DNA of 64,000 nucleotides from PALSA-1003 sp963741315 (lineage in GTDB: Bacteria > Pseudomonadota > Gammaproteobacteria > Burkholderiales > Casimicrobiaceae): assembly GCA_963741315.1 (NCBI GenBank), contig CAVUHK010000005.1, positions 62,001-126,000 on the forward strand. The letters are read 5' to 3'. How positions within the stretch are numbered: position 1 is the stretch's first letter; every line of letters begins with the position of its first letter. A model generated the notes under the pieces. That model was not told the origin of the DNA. It saw only the letters and a program-made list of their open reading frames with translations, and did not search any database. The position numbers and the translations under genes were made by a program. This document shows, piece by piece, positions 45,069 through 54,889 of this stretch.

Positions 45069-46409
45069 CTACTTCGCAACCATATCAAAAGCCTCCGCCA
45101 ATTGATCTGTCAATCGCTTCCGTTCGTACATTCTGATGCTATCGTCAACTTTAAAATATCTCGGTGTACCATCAACAAGCCACCGCTGATATTTCAAGCT
45201 GAGATATTCTGCCAAGTCTTCTACTTCACTCGGTCGGAATGCTTCACCTCTTCCGGTTCGCTCGAGTATGCTAGCTACTTCCGACGGTCGATCGCATAAC
45301 GCGACGATCTCTCTGCCACTGCGAAGGTATTCGTACAGTTTGCCTGGGACCCAGTGGGGACTCCCAAGTGGTAGCGTCAGCATGAGCAAGTGACTCCCTG
45401 ACAAGAGCCCATATACCTGGCGCGGAGGAAGCTGTCCTAGCAACTCCAGTCGGGCGCGCAATTCCGGATCGATGATGTGCTTGCGAGCCCACTCGCATGA
45501 GCCGCCAGCTAAGGTGAGGACGACCCGTGAGCTTGGCTCCCTTGTGAGAAATCGCTTTAGTGCCAGCAGGAACATGGTCGGATTGTATGCCGCGTAGAAC
45601 GAACCGCTGTACGTGATGCGAAAGCGATCGGTCGGTGGAATTCCCTCGACTCCCAGGAAATCCTCTTCGTCGTATCCGTTGGTAATGGTGACGATGTTTT
45701 CCGGAACGATACCGTGCTTGGCGATGAGTGTCGCGCGGTTGGTCTCAGTATTCGCGATGACGCGATCAGCCGTGCTGCCAATCCGACGCTCCAGTCGCTG
45801 ATCGATATGCATGCGCCAGCGCGGCGGGCTGCCATACGCAATCGAATTGTCGGTCCACGGATCGCGAAAGTCCGCGATCCAGGGGACTCCGAACTCTGTC
45901 TTCAAGCGCAACGCGATAGCATGACTTGTGACGGGAGGCGACGTGCTGTAGATGGCGTCGTATCGTCGCGTCGCAAGGATGCGGCGGGCAACAGGGAGCA
46001 CTTCCCGCAGCCACCCGGCGAACTCGTCCGGGAATTCGATCAGGTGCCTTGTCCCGCCTTCGATTCGCCATAACAACGGAAAGCGGCGCATCGCCTTCCA
46101 GACGGTGCTGTGATCGCTTCCTCCGACACCCACGCGAATTATTTCTGTGTCGGACGGCATCGAATCACTGAAACCGCCAGGATCGCCAACCAGCGAATCA
46201 GAATCCCATGCCGGAGCAATGACCGTGCACTTCCAGTTTAGCCGCTCCAGGTATTTGATGAATTTCACGGTTCGCGGTACCCCTCCACTTGCATCCGGAG
46301 GAAAAAAGTACGCGAGCATAAGCACGCGACGTGGTTGTCGCTGTTCTTTCTTGTTCCCTACGTGCTCGTCTGTCCGATTTTGCACTATGCCGAGAGATCC
46401 TAGAACCAT
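45069..46409 (-). CDS. GT4-family glycosyltransferase
   Basis: Protein of 446 residues with a GT-B fold of the WbuB/WcaI kind: VLMLAYFFPPDASGGVPRTVKF, PWIADFRDPWTDNS, RVIANTETNRATL, IVTITNGYDEEDF and GKLYEYLRSGREIVAL near the donor site. The ATG at 46409 overlaps the stop of the upstream GT2 gene by about 10 bases, so they are in one operon. A shorter start before the VLMLAYFF block is possible, since the first 27 residues look weakly conserved. Confidence 0.87.
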   Translation of the reverse strand: MVLGSLGIVQNRTDEHVGNKKEQRQPRRVLMLAYFFPPDASGGVPRTVKFIKYLERLNWKCTVIAPAWDSDSLVGDPGGFSDSMPSDTEIIRVGVGGSDHSTVWKAMRRFPLLWRIEGGTRHLIEFPDEFAGWLREVLPVARRILATRRYDAIYSTSPPVTSHAIALRLKTEFGVPWIADFRDPWTDNSIAYGSPPRWRMHIDQRLERRIGSTADRVIANTETNRATLIAKHGIVPENIVTITNGYDEEDFLGVEGIPPTDRFRITYSGSFYAAYNPTMFLLALKRFLTREPSSRVVLTLAGGSCEWARKHIIDPELRARLELLGQLPPRQVYGLLSGSHLLMLTLPLGSPHWVPGKLYEYLRSGREIVALCDRPSEVASILERTGRGEAFRPSEVEDLAEYLSLKYQRWLVDGTPRYFKVDDSIRMYERKRLTDQLAEAFDMVAK

Positions 46410-47353
46410 CCGTGGGCCCGAAGGTTGGTCAGGTCAAGGCGTCGAAGCACTGAGTACTGGACGGACGTTGGCGCCAACCTGGTGAACCAGCCGCTCCGGC
46501 GCAGCTTCCCTAGCACCCGAACGCGCAAGCTCTTGCCGTAGAAGTCGTCGGTGAGTTTACGTTTGTAGGCAAGCATCCGGCGCATCATTGCGTCGTTGGA
46601 GGAAGTCTTGAGCTGAGAATCAATTGCCCGTCGAAATCCAGACCACATGCGCTCGTCGTCGCGCGCCATCGAATCGCTGCGTACCCGGTACACCGCAAGC
46701 TTCTCGCGCACACGACGAACGGTCGGGTGCAGCTTGAATATGCGCATCCAGCAGTCCCAGTCTTCGTGATTGGGAAGCGTTTCGTTGAAACGAATGTCGT
46801 GGTCGCGAAACAGGCGCGCGTCGAACAGAAACGCGTGTGCGGCAATGCTCAGCTCCACTTCCCAACGCAGCGCTATGTCCTGGATAGGGGTGCCGAGCTG
46901 GAATTCGGGCCTGCACATCGCGTTCTCGTACCGCGTGCCGCTCTCGTTCATGAGCCAATAGTCACTGATCGATACGCAACAGTTGCTTGTATTCGCGATC
47001 GCTTCAAGCTGTAGTTCGAACTTGGTAGGTAGCAGGATGTCGTCGGAGTCGAGAAACTGGACATACTCACCCCTCGCCTCGGCGAGGCCGCGATTTCGCG
47101 CGGCCGCAAGGCCGCGGTTCTCCTGTTCCAGGTAGCGGATTCGATCATCGGCGAGCATGAGCTCAGCTGCGACTTCGCGTGTGTTGTCAGGGGAGCCATC
47201 GTTTACAATAATGCATTCCCAACGTTGATGCGTTTGTTCGCGAAGGCTCGCTACCGCTTCAGGAAGGTAGCCAGCCTGTCGATAGCACGGCACGATCACG
47301 GAAACCAATGGAGTCGTCGCGGATATAGCTATCACGGCTGTCGGCTTGATCAT
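46400..47353 (-). CDS. GT2 glycosyltransferase
   Basis: Protein of 317 residues. The GT-A domain shows LVSVIVPCYRQAGYLPEAV, CIIVNDGSPDNT, YLEQENRGLAAARNRGL and YVQFLDSDDILLPTK with the DSDD metal site. The middle has NHEDWDCWMRIFK. The ATG at 47353 starts directly before the conserved fold; a 98-codon in-frame extension upstream looks like a shadow and is dropped. Confidence 0.88.
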   Translation of the reverse strand: MIKPTAVIAISATTPLVSVIVPCYRQAGYLPEAVASLREQTHQRWECIIVNDGSPDNTREVAAELMLADDRIRYLEQENRGLAAARNRGLAEARGEYVQFLDSDDILLPTKFELQLEAIANTSNCCVSISDYWLMNESGTRYENAMCRPEFQLGTPIQDIALRWEVELSIAAHAFLFDARLFRDHDIRFNETLPNHEDWDCWMRIFKLHPTVRRVREKLAVYRVRSDSMARDDERMWSGFRRAIDSQLKTSSNDAMMRRMLAYKRKLTDDFYGKSLRVRVLGKLRRSGWFTRLAPTSVQYSVLRRLDLTNLRAHGWF

Positions 47354-47435
47354 CCTGCGACTGGGCCGGAAAGTAAGAATTGGTCTCGCAGGACCATGAT
47401 CTTCAGCCGGTGCGTTGGCCGTGCGACGATACCGG

Positions 47436-48365
47436 TCATCTTCCGGTGGCCGCCTTGATGGCGCGAATTGCGCGTACGCCGCTCGAACCGGTGAGGCACG
47501 CTGCGCTGTAAAGCAGCGGACGAAGACGCTGTCTGTTCCACCGCCAAGCGGCCAGGAGCAGCGGCCTTGCCGCCGCATATTCACCTTCAAGAAAGTGCGC
47601 GTAACCGGCTTCCCAATAGACGGCGGACATCCGCGACCTGACCGCATGTGGACCGACTACCTTCCAAGCCTCCGGATTCGCCGCCAAAAACTCCGCCAGA
47701 ACTTCCGCGGTGTCCACCAACGCGCGAGGAAAATTGCTGCTCAACGACTCGTGATCGCGGTAGACGGTGAGGCGCTCGTTGACAAAGCCAAATTCGAATT
47801 GCCGCGCGATTCTGAGCCAGAGGTCATAGTCCTGGGCATAAGTATGTCGAGAATCGAATCCTCCGGCGGCGATGCAGGACCGTTTGCTCACCAACGCCGA
47901 ACTGAGGATGAGGAAGTTGTTCATGAATAGCGGCCGGCCTACGCGGCCTGAAGGTACCCGGTCAGACGGCACGAGTCGTGGACCGGGAATCATCTTGCCT
48001 TCCCTCAGCACGAAGTGGTCGGTATGAATAACGTCGAATTCCGGCGAGCGCTCGGCCAACAACAACTGACGTTCCAGTTTCTCTGGCTTCCAAAGGTCAT
48101 CGTGGTCTAGAAATGCAAGCCAGGAAGCCGCTGCTTGACGCACGCCGGTATTTCGGGCCCCGCTCACCCCCTGGTTTTCCTGCCAGATGTACTTGACCGG
48201 CGCACCATAGCCGCTTAGCGCTTCGGCCGCGGTGCGCGAGCCATCCTCGACGACGATGATTTCTATGTCCCGAATCGTCTGTGCGAGCGCGCTATCCACT
48301 GCTTCACGCAACAGATCCCGCTCACGGTATGTGGGGATGATGACGCTGACCAATGGGGCGGGCAT
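47436..48365 (-). CDS. GT2 glycosyltransferase
   Basis: Protein of 309 residues: LVSVIIPTYRERDLLREAV, EIIVVEDGSRTAAE, NQGVSGARNTGVR, WLAFLDHDDLWKPEKLERQ with a DHDD metal site, and TYAQDYDLWLRIARQ. The last 60 residues (HFLEGEYAAARPLLLAAWRWN) look helical and TPR-like. It reads in the same direction as the two genes downstream, 82 bases from the next. Confidence 0.88.
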   Translation of the reverse strand: MPAPLVSVIIPTYRERDLLREAVDSALAQTIRDIEIIVVEDGSRTAAEALSGYGAPVKYIWQENQGVSGARNTGVRQAAASWLAFLDHDDLWKPEKLERQLLLAERSPEFDVIHTDHFVLREGKMIPGPRLVPSDRVPSGRVGRPLFMNNFLILSSALVSKRSCIAAGGFDSRHTYAQDYDLWLRIARQFEFGFVNERLTVYRDHESLSSNFPRALVDTAEVLAEFLAANPEAWKVVGPHAVRSRMSAVYWEAGYAHFLEGEYAAARPLLLAAWRWNRQRLRPLLYSAACLTGSSGVRAIRAIKAATGR

Positions 48366-48616
48366 GGTATGAACTTATCTCGCTATGCAAGTAGTTCCGG
48401 CACAGCCGGGGACGCATATTCCAGGTGGAGCGATCGCCTGATCACACACATGTCGGCAACTGCGATCGGTGATTAAACCTTACCATATCAGCAGGTGGGC
48501 ATGAACTACCGGGGAGTATTTGCCGAAAGATTGTGTAGATGCATCGCTGTGCACTACCTTTACGGCGATTCCGCAGGGACGTAAGCTCCGTTCAAGATAC
48601 TTTGGGAAAAAGTGAC

Positions 48617-49333
48617 ATGAGCAGTCTTCCGGCAAGAGGTCTTGTAGAAATCGCAGGCGCATACGGTACCGACAAGGCAGCATCACGTTATATCGACTAC
48701 TACGACCGATACTTCAGCCCGCTACGGCAACTGCCTGTGCGCATGCTGGAACTGGGTGTATTGCACGGCGGCTCTCTACTGATGTGGGAAGAGTATTTCG
48801 CGCATGGATTCATCGTTGGGCTCGACATCGACGCGGTCGCCCTTGAAGGTTCGCACGAGCGAATACGGATCTATCAGGGCAAGCAAGAAGACACCGCGCG
48901 GCTGGACCGGATCGCCAAGGAGTCGGCACCTCAAGGCTTCGACATAATCATCGATGACGCCGCGCACATGGGCGCGTTGGCGCGTACGTCGTTCTGGCAC
49001 CTGTTCGAACACCACTTGAAGCCGGGCGGTATATACGTCATCGAAGACTGGGGGACGGGCTATTGGCAGTCCTGGCCGGATGGAGCGCAATACCGTGCGC
49101 TCCGCGCCGCGCCACCATCATTGGGATCGCGAATTGCTGCCAAAGTCGCGCGACTGGACGTTCAGTTCAATGCACACAATTTCGGCATGGTCGGACTGAT
49201 CAAGGAGCTCGTCGATGAGTGCGGCATGGGGGATATTACGCATGCCAGCCATGGGGTTCCGCCGTCACGCGAGTCACGCATCGAGGAAATGTCGCTGCGT
49301 CACGGGCAGGCCTTTGTCCGGAAGAAAACCTGA
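48617..49333 (+). CDS. SAM-dependent methyltransferase, macrocin-O-methyltransferase-like
   Basis: Protein of 238 residues. It opens with EIAGAYGTDKAASRYIDYYD, typical of the TylF/demethylmacrocin O-methyltransferase group that acts on sugars. Motif I is MLELGVLHGGSLLMWEEYF, followed by VGLDIDAVAL; the metal/catalytic part is FDIIIDDAAHMG and GIYVIEDWGTGYW. The ATG at 48617 is chosen over an upstream one 26 codons earlier. A sugar O-methylation in this locus is the likely job, by inference. Confidence 0.84.
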   Translation: MSSLPARGLVEIAGAYGTDKAASRYIDYYDRYFSPLRQLPVRMLELGVLHGGSLLMWEEYFAHGFIVGLDIDAVALEGSHERIRIYQGKQEDTARLDRIAKESAPQGFDIIIDDAAHMGALARTSFWHLFEHHLKPGGIYVIEDWGTGYWQSWPDGAQYRALRAAPPSLGSRIAAKVARLDVQFNAHNFGMVGLIKELVDECGMGDITHASHGVPPSRESRIEEMSLRHGQAFVRKKT

Positions 49334-49532
49334 GTACCAACCAAGTGGTCCCGACATGCGACATGTAGGATAAACGTCGAATTATCAACAACGTACCGGC
49401 CACTGCGGAGCATCGTGGAAACGACGTGCCAGAAGGGAGGACAGCGCTTCCCCGCAGAGACGCAAAATGGGCTGCACGATCGCCCATGATAGGATTCGAC
49501 GAATTTCCAACCCAATTGTCAGCTTCGTGACC

Positions 49533-50261
49533 ATGCCTGTATCTCCTTCACGATCAACGTCGCTCCCACGCTCGCGGCTTGTGTCCCTCGGTGGATTGTT
49601 GGTCGCTGCAAGCCTGGTCGTCTTCGCCCAGGAAACCAGTGCCCAAGGACGTTGCGATGGCTTGAAACCAGAGGTGCCTGCCGACTACTTCCAGGCGCGA
49701 GGGTGCGGTCTGCTCCTGTCGGTCGAGCAGTTTCACCTCGGGCCCGGGAAGGCGCACCTGACCGAACGCTTTTACGAAGCCGCATTCGGCGACTTTCGCT
49801 TCATCCTCAATCAATTTCCGAACCACCCGACGGCCTTGCTGCTGATGGCGCAAACCTGTGAGCAATGGAGGGTACCGAAATGTGTCACGCAGGAGTGGTT
49901 CGAGCGGGCGATAGCCTTCAAGTCGGATGTTCCAGGCACGTACATTGCACAGGGCATTTACCTGCATCGCGCGAAGCAATATCCCCAGGCGATCCAAAGC
50001 TTCAAGAAGGCACTGGAACTTGATCCGGATTCGATGAACGCGCATTACAACCTTGGGCTGAGCTACATGGAAACCAAGCAATACGCGCTGGCCAATGAGC
50101 AGGCGCAAAGTGCCTATGCGCTGGGCGCGCAGCTGCCGGGATTGCGTAACTGGCTCGAGCGCGTGGGTCAGTGGAAACCGATCGACCAGCAAACTGTAAC
50201 TGCGCCCGCCCCTGCGAGCGCTAACAAGAATCCCGCCGGCGAAAAGCCGCCCACGAAGTAG
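49533..50261 (+). CDS. Exported TPR protein
   Basis: Protein of 242 residues with a signal peptide (RLVSLGGLLVAASLVVFAQETSAQG). Two cysteines follow (GRCDGLKP, ARGCGLLL), then TPR units such as YIAQGIYLHRAKQYPQAIQSFKKALELDPD and AHYNLGLSYMETKQYALANEQAQSAY. The tail is Ala/Pro/Lys-rich. It reads with the next gene, only 3 bases away, and probably helps assemble the export machinery in the periplasm; that is an inference. Confidence 0.8.
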   Translation: MPVSPSRSTSLPRSRLVSLGGLLVAASLVVFAQETSAQGRCDGLKPEVPADYFQARGCGLLLSVEQFHLGPGKAHLTERFYEAAFGDFRFILNQFPNHPTALLLMAQTCEQWRVPKCVTQEWFERAIAFKSDVPGTYIAQGIYLHRAKQYPQAIQSFKKALELDPDSMNAHYNLGLSYMETKQYALANEQAQSAYALGAQLPGLRNWLERVGQWKPIDQQTVTAPAPASANKNPAGEKPPTK

Positions 50262-50264
50262 CAT

Positions 50265-51515
50265 GTGGCAACCCTCGGAGAGGGGCCGCAGCCGGCGCAA
50301 GATGCAGCGCGATGCTCGTGCCACTTGACACTTGAGCGCCCTTTTCCGGTAAATGCCTTGGTGCCGGGACAGCACGCCCATCGAATACAGCTCGTTTCGA
50401 GCGCCGCGGACTTCATGGCATTGCGTGCGGCATGGAATGACATTGCGGCGTTGTGCCCCATCGGCCGGGTATTTTCTTCGCATGACTGGTTCGATGCGGC
50501 GTGGCAATGGCGTCAGCAGACGTCGCAAATGTATGTTTTGTGCCTTTTTGACGACCAAACGCTCATTGCGGTCTTGCCGTTGGTTCGCGAGAACGCGCCG
50601 AGGAGTGGTGTCGGGCACCGCGAACTCTCGTTCATGACGGTGCCCGACACGCAGGCGTGCGATATCATTGTTGCCGAGCGCAATCGGGACATCGCGTGCG
50701 CAGCGTTTGCCACCGAGCTCAATCGCAGGCGTGGCGAGTGGGACCTCATCCGGCTCCAATTTCTCCCGCCCGGTGCCGTCGCGCGCACCTCGTTGTATAC
50801 CGCGCTTGCAGCGAAAGGATTCACGACGCGGCTACGGCCTGTGACAGGAAACCTCTTCATTTCCCTAAAATCGACCTGGGACGAGTACTACGCGACCCGA
50901 AGTCGCAGCCTCAAGAAAGCGAATAATCTGGCTGCCGGCCGTATGAAGAAGGCAGGCGCTGTCGCTATCGAGTGGCTAGCCCCAGGCCAAGGCAGTGCAT
51001 CTGAACGCGAGCGGTTTCTGGATAAGTTGATCTCCATCTCCGCCCTCAGCTGGAAAACGAGAACGGGAAATTCGCTCGACAACGCTGGTCCGCAGGCCTT
51101 CATCCGCCGGTTGTCGCAGGTTGCGCATGAGCGCGGCTGGCTGTCCATCTGGATGCTGAGCGTAAACGATCAACCATTGGCAATGGAATACCAGCTCATC
51201 GCAGACGGTCGCGTGCATGCGCTCCGATCGGATTTCGATGCGGATTTCGAATCCATGTCCCCTGGGTCTCATCTCAACCGGCACCTTCTGGAGCAACTCT
51301 TCGGTCGCGGGCTGGAGCGATACTACATGGGGCCAGGCGACAACAACTATAAACGCCGCTGGACCGACGAGGCCGAAGCCGTCGAGACGATGAGCGTATA
51401 CGGCACTTCCATCAAGGGCCGCGCGTTGGCACTGCTGGAGATCGCCGTTCGACCTCTGGCACGAAAGATTCGCGATCGATTTCGTCCGTCAACGACCGAA
51501 GGAATGCAGCCGTGA
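50265..51515 (+). CDS. FemAB/BioF2-like GNAT acyltransferase
   Basis: Protein of up to 416 residues with the double-GNAT (Acetyltransf_6) layout: FSSHDWFDAAWQW near residue 67, YYATRSRSLKKANNLA in the middle, SALSWKTRTG, WMLSVNDQPLAMEYQLIADGRVHALRSDFD in part and LEQLFGRGLERYYMGPGDNNYKRRW. It likely transfers an acyl or aminoacyl group to a sugar. The start is uncertain: GTG 50265 or GTG 50361. Its stop overlaps the next gene as GTGA. Confidence 0.82.
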   Translation: MATLGEGPQPAQDAARCSCHLTLERPFPVNALVPGQHAHRIQLVSSAADFMALRAAWNDIAALCPIGRVFSSHDWFDAAWQWRQQTSQMYVLCLFDDQTLIAVLPLVRENAPRSGVGHRELSFMTVPDTQACDIIVAERNRDIACAAFATELNRRRGEWDLIRLQFLPPGAVARTSLYTALAAKGFTTRLRPVTGNLFISLKSTWDEYYATRSRSLKKANNLAAGRMKKAGAVAIEWLAPGQGSASERERFLDKLISISALSWKTRTGNSLDNAGPQAFIRRLSQVAHERGWLSIWMLSVNDQPLAMEYQLIADGRVHALRSDFDADFESMSPGSHLNRHLLEQLFGRGLERYYMGPGDNNYKRRWTDEAEAVETMSVYGTSIKGRALALLEIAVRPLARKIRDRFRPSTTEGMQP

Positions 51516-53347
51516 CGGGCATCTGCGGTTGGTATGGCGTGGCAAACAGCGATTCCGGCGCCACGATCGGCGCGATGTGCGAGCGCATCACCTGGGGCGG
51601 CGCGCGCAGTCAGGCTACCGTTTTAGGTGCCGACTTCGCGATCGGAGCCAAGGGTCCGGCCGACACCATCGCCGCACTCGAGTTCGGCGCCGTCAAGGTC
51701 GCCTTGCACGGGCACGCGTTCTGGAACGACGGTGTGCCGAGGACTTTGCCCGCGCAAGAACTCTGCGCGCGCATTGCTGCAGGCTATCGCGAGCGCGGTC
51801 CGGAAGTACTTAAGCTCCTTGGGGGGGATTTCGCGCTTGCCATCGTCGACACCGAGCGGCAGCAACTCCTGCTGGCGATCGATCGCATCGGCATCCGCAA
51901 TCTGATCTACCGCGTGGAGCGCGGCGGGTTTATTTTCGCGGCAACCCTTGACGCGCTGGCGGCGCACCCCGAGGTAAGGCACGAAATCGATCCACAGGCG
52001 ATCTACAACTATGTGTATTTCCACATGGTGCCGGGTCCCGGAACGATCTTCCAGGGATCGATGCGCGTCCTGCCCGGAAACTATTTGCTGGCGCAAGCTG
52101 GAGAAGTCGTCGCAAGTCGCTATTGGCAGATGCCATTTACCGAGGACAGCAGGTCCCCGACGGCCGAGCTCGAACGCGAGTTTCGCTCGGTCCTTGACGC
52201 CGGCGTGGAGGCCGCGGCGACCCCGACCTGCGGAACCTTTTTGAGCGGAGGAACCGACAGCTCAACCGTCACCGGCGTGCTCGCGCAGCACACGGCGGGA
52301 ACGGTGAAGACCTTCTCCATTGGTTTCGACGCTGCCGGCTACGACGAAATGAAATACGCGCATATCGCGGCGGCCCGCTTTCGTACCCAACAGCATGAAT
52401 ACTACGTAACCCCGGCTGATGTCGTCGCCGCGCTGCCTGTCGTTGCCGCCGAGTACGATCAGCCATTCGGCAACGCGTCGGCGGTGCCCACTTATTTCTG
52501 CGCCAAGCTTGCAGCGAAAGAAGGCGTCGACCGGATGTTGGCGGGTGACGGGGGTGATGAGCTGTTTGGGGGTAACGCCAGGTACGCAAAACAGCACCAG
52601 TTCTCGCTCTACCAGCGCATCCCCGCGTCGCTACGCGCTGGGTTGCTCGAACCTGCCTTGCGCAGTCCCCTTGTGGGCATGCTGCCTCTCTCGGGGAAGG
52701 GACGGAGCTACGTCGCGCAGGCGCGACTGCCAATGCCCGCACGCTATGAGACGAATAATCTGCTCGAGCATCTTGGTCCCGCGAATGTCTTCGACGCCGC
52801 CTTCCTGTCGAAGGTGGATCAACGCGCCCCGCTTGGCATGCTGTCCACCGTGCACGGCGCGACACATGCCACGAGCCTCATCAATCGCATGATTGCGATC
52901 GACTTGAGATTCACACTGGCCGATAACGATCTGCCGAAGGTCACGCGCATGTGCGACCGCGCGGGGGTCGATGTTGCCTTCCCACTGTTGCATGACTCGA
53001 TCGTGAATTTCTCGGCAGGGCTCGCTCCAGAACTGAAGCTGCGCGGCACACGATTGCGCTATTTCTTCAAGGAAGCGCTGCGCGAATTCCTGCCCCGTGA
53101 AATCATCGCGAAGCAGAAACATGGCTTCGGTCTGCCCACCGGTCCGTGGCTCGCAAGCTACAAGCCACTGCAAGCAATGGCCAGGGAAGCTTTAGCAAGT
53201 CTGGCCAAGAGGCAGATCTTCGACGCTCGTTTCCTCGAGGGCTTGCCCGACACCCGGCTGCATGAACATGCTGCCTACTACGGCACGATGTTGTGGATAC
53301 TGATGATGCTCGAATTCTGGTTCCAGGAGCACGTGGACCGTCGCTGA
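51512..53347 (+). CDS. Asparagine-synthetase-like amidotransferase without the N-terminal Cys
   Basis: Protein of 611 residues with the two domains of AsnB: an N-terminal class II glutaminase fold and a C-terminal ATP-pyrophosphatase domain with the PP-loop FLSGGTDSS near residue 243 and MLAGDGGDELFGG near 345. The usual MCGI start is replaced by MTGICG, so the nucleophile Cys2 is Thr; Cys5 lies at a different place. Ammonia release from glutamine is therefore doubtful. Known: WbpS-type relatives in O-antigen clusters amidate uronic acids. The start is a GTG overlapping the acyltransferase stop. Confidence 0.85.
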   Translation: MTGICGWYGVANSDSGATIGAMCERITWGGARSQATVLGADFAIGAKGPADTIAALEFGAVKVALHGHAFWNDGVPRTLPAQELCARIAAGYRERGPEVLKLLGGDFALAIVDTERQQLLLAIDRIGIRNLIYRVERGGFIFAATLDALAAHPEVRHEIDPQAIYNYVYFHMVPGPGTIFQGSMRVLPGNYLLAQAGEVVASRYWQMPFTEDSRSPTAELEREFRSVLDAGVEAAATPTCGTFLSGGTDSSTVTGVLAQHTAGTVKTFSIGFDAAGYDEMKYAHIAAARFRTQQHEYYVTPADVVAALPVVAAEYDQPFGNASAVPTYFCAKLAAKEGVDRMLAGDGGDELFGGNARYAKQHQFSLYQRIPASLRAGLLEPALRSPLVGMLPLSGKGRSYVAQARLPMPARYETNNLLEHLGPANVFDAAFLSKVDQRAPLGMLSTVHGATHATSLINRMIAIDLRFTLADNDLPKVTRMCDRAGVDVAFPLLHDSIVNFSAGLAPELKLRGTRLRYFFKEALREFLPREIIAKQKHGFGLPTGPWLASYKPLQAMAREALASLAKRQIFDARFLEGLPDTRLHEHAAYYGTMLWILMMLEFWFQEHVDRR

Positions 53348-53393
53348 CACAGTCGCAGTGTCACCGCAGTAACTGCGCCCTATACTGCTACGG

Positions 53394-54779
53394 ATGCACA
53401 CGTTTAGTCCTGCTGACCTGCCCGCACAGTTCGTGCTCTCGACGACGCCTGCCCACGCGCCGACCGGCTGGAACACGTACTCACTGCGTGGCTGGACACT
53501 CGCCGTCGAGTCACGCCTTCCCGTCGTTTCCTTCGCGGACGGTTGGATTCTCGGTTTTCCGGTCGATCCGACCCATCCGCGCGGCAATGCGGCGGCGACC
53601 ATGGCTCGCTGCGAAACCTTCGCCGCAGTGGAAGCGCTGTTGGACAGACTGTCTGGGCGCTTCGCAGTCGTCGCCTTGAGCGAAAAGCGACACCGGGTCT
53701 ATCTCGACGCGAGCGGGGCGCTGGCAGCGGTCTACAGCCCCACTCAGCGCCTTGTCGCTTCTACACCCACCCTGGTGCCGCTAGATGACAGCGTCCGCGA
53801 CGACCCGGACATGATCGATGCGATGAACGTTCGCGGGTCACCCGCGTTCTTTGCGTTCGGCACAACGCCGCGACGTAACGTCTTCCGGCTCCTGCCGAAT
53901 CATTACCTCGACCTGGATCGATTCGACACAGTACGTCACTGGCCTCGCGAGAAACAAGCCGTCCAGCAGCACGCAGCACTGGTGACGATCGCTGTGCTTG
54001 CGCGCGGGGTCGTCGAAGCGATCTGCGCGGAGCACCGTCCGTATCTGTCACTGACCGCGGGCCGCGACTCGCGCATGCTGCTGGCTTTGTCAAAGGATCT
54101 ATGTACGCGCATTCGGTTCGTGACGTGGGCCATACCCGGGGCTGAGGCGGACCTTCATGTTGCTCGTCGACTTGCCAAGCGGTACGGGCTGCGGCACGAG
54201 ATCGTCCGCTACCGCCCCCCCCGCCCTCGCGACCTGGACGAGTGGCTATTCCGAAGCGGCGGCTCGGTGGGAGAGCCTCGTGGGATGGACTTCTCCCGTT
54301 CGTTCAAGCAGATGGATGCCAAAGCGCCGTTCCTCCCCGGACTCGCAAGCGAGGTCGGCCGCGCCTATTACTGGCAGGCCGGCGATGAGAACGAACGCGC
54401 ACTGACCGGCGCTGAACTCGTCGTACGCCTGCATCTGCCGGCCTTCCAACCGCTCATCGAAGCCGCCGACAAGTGGCTTGATGGCCTGCCTCTGAGGCAT
54501 CGCTGCGACGTTCTGGATATTGCATATATCGAGCAGCGGCTGGGTTGCTGGGCAAGCGTGGAGGCCTACACCCACGACGCGGTGCACCGGGTGTCGCCGT
54601 TCTCGAATCGAACAATCTTCGAAAGCATGATGGCACTGCCGTTCGAATACCGCCGAGCTGAGCGGATGGCCGACGACATCATCGGCACGCATTGGCCTGA
54701 GCTGCTCGATCTCCCCTTCAATCCGGAATACGAGCCGCTTGTCGCCCGTGTCAAGCGTCTGCTATCTCGCGCACTATGA
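53394..54779 (+). CDS. Second asparagine-synthetase-like protein, degenerate N-terminus
   Basis: Protein of 461 residues, shorter than AsnB (about 550-620). The PP-loop region reads YLSLTAGRDSRMLLAL near residue 218, where Thr-Ala-Gly-Arg-Asp-Ser replaces the usual Ser-Gly-Gly-x-Asp-Ser. The first 170 residues follow the glutaminase fold only loosely (RFAVVALSEKRHRVYLDASG) and have no N-terminal Cys. The C-terminal part has SPFSNRTIFESMMALP, as in AsnB-like proteins. It follows the first one by 46 bases. The two may act in series on the same sugar or one may be regulatory; this is not decided. Confidence 0.75.
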   Translation: MHTFSPADLPAQFVLSTTPAHAPTGWNTYSLRGWTLAVESRLPVVSFADGWILGFPVDPTHPRGNAAATMARCETFAAVEALLDRLSGRFAVVALSEKRHRVYLDASGALAAVYSPTQRLVASTPTLVPLDDSVRDDPDMIDAMNVRGSPAFFAFGTTPRRNVFRLLPNHYLDLDRFDTVRHWPREKQAVQQHAALVTIAVLARGVVEAICAEHRPYLSLTAGRDSRMLLALSKDLCTRIRFVTWAIPGAEADLHVARRLAKRYGLRHEIVRYRPPRPRDLDEWLFRSGGSVGEPRGMDFSRSFKQMDAKAPFLPGLASEVGRAYYWQAGDENERALTGAELVVRLHLPAFQPLIEAADKWLDGLPLRHRCDVLDIAYIEQRLGCWASVEAYTHDAVHRVSPFSNRTIFESMMALPFEYRRAERMADDIIGTHWPELLDLPFNPEYEPLVARVKRLLSRAL

Positions 54780-54889
54780 CTCTGGAGACCGCACTGGCTG
54801 CCTCTTGGTCACCGTGCCTCTGTCTGTTTCGAGCAGCGATGCGTAGGGAATTCGCGTAGGATTGTCCGTAGACGCGAAGGAGATTCGTC

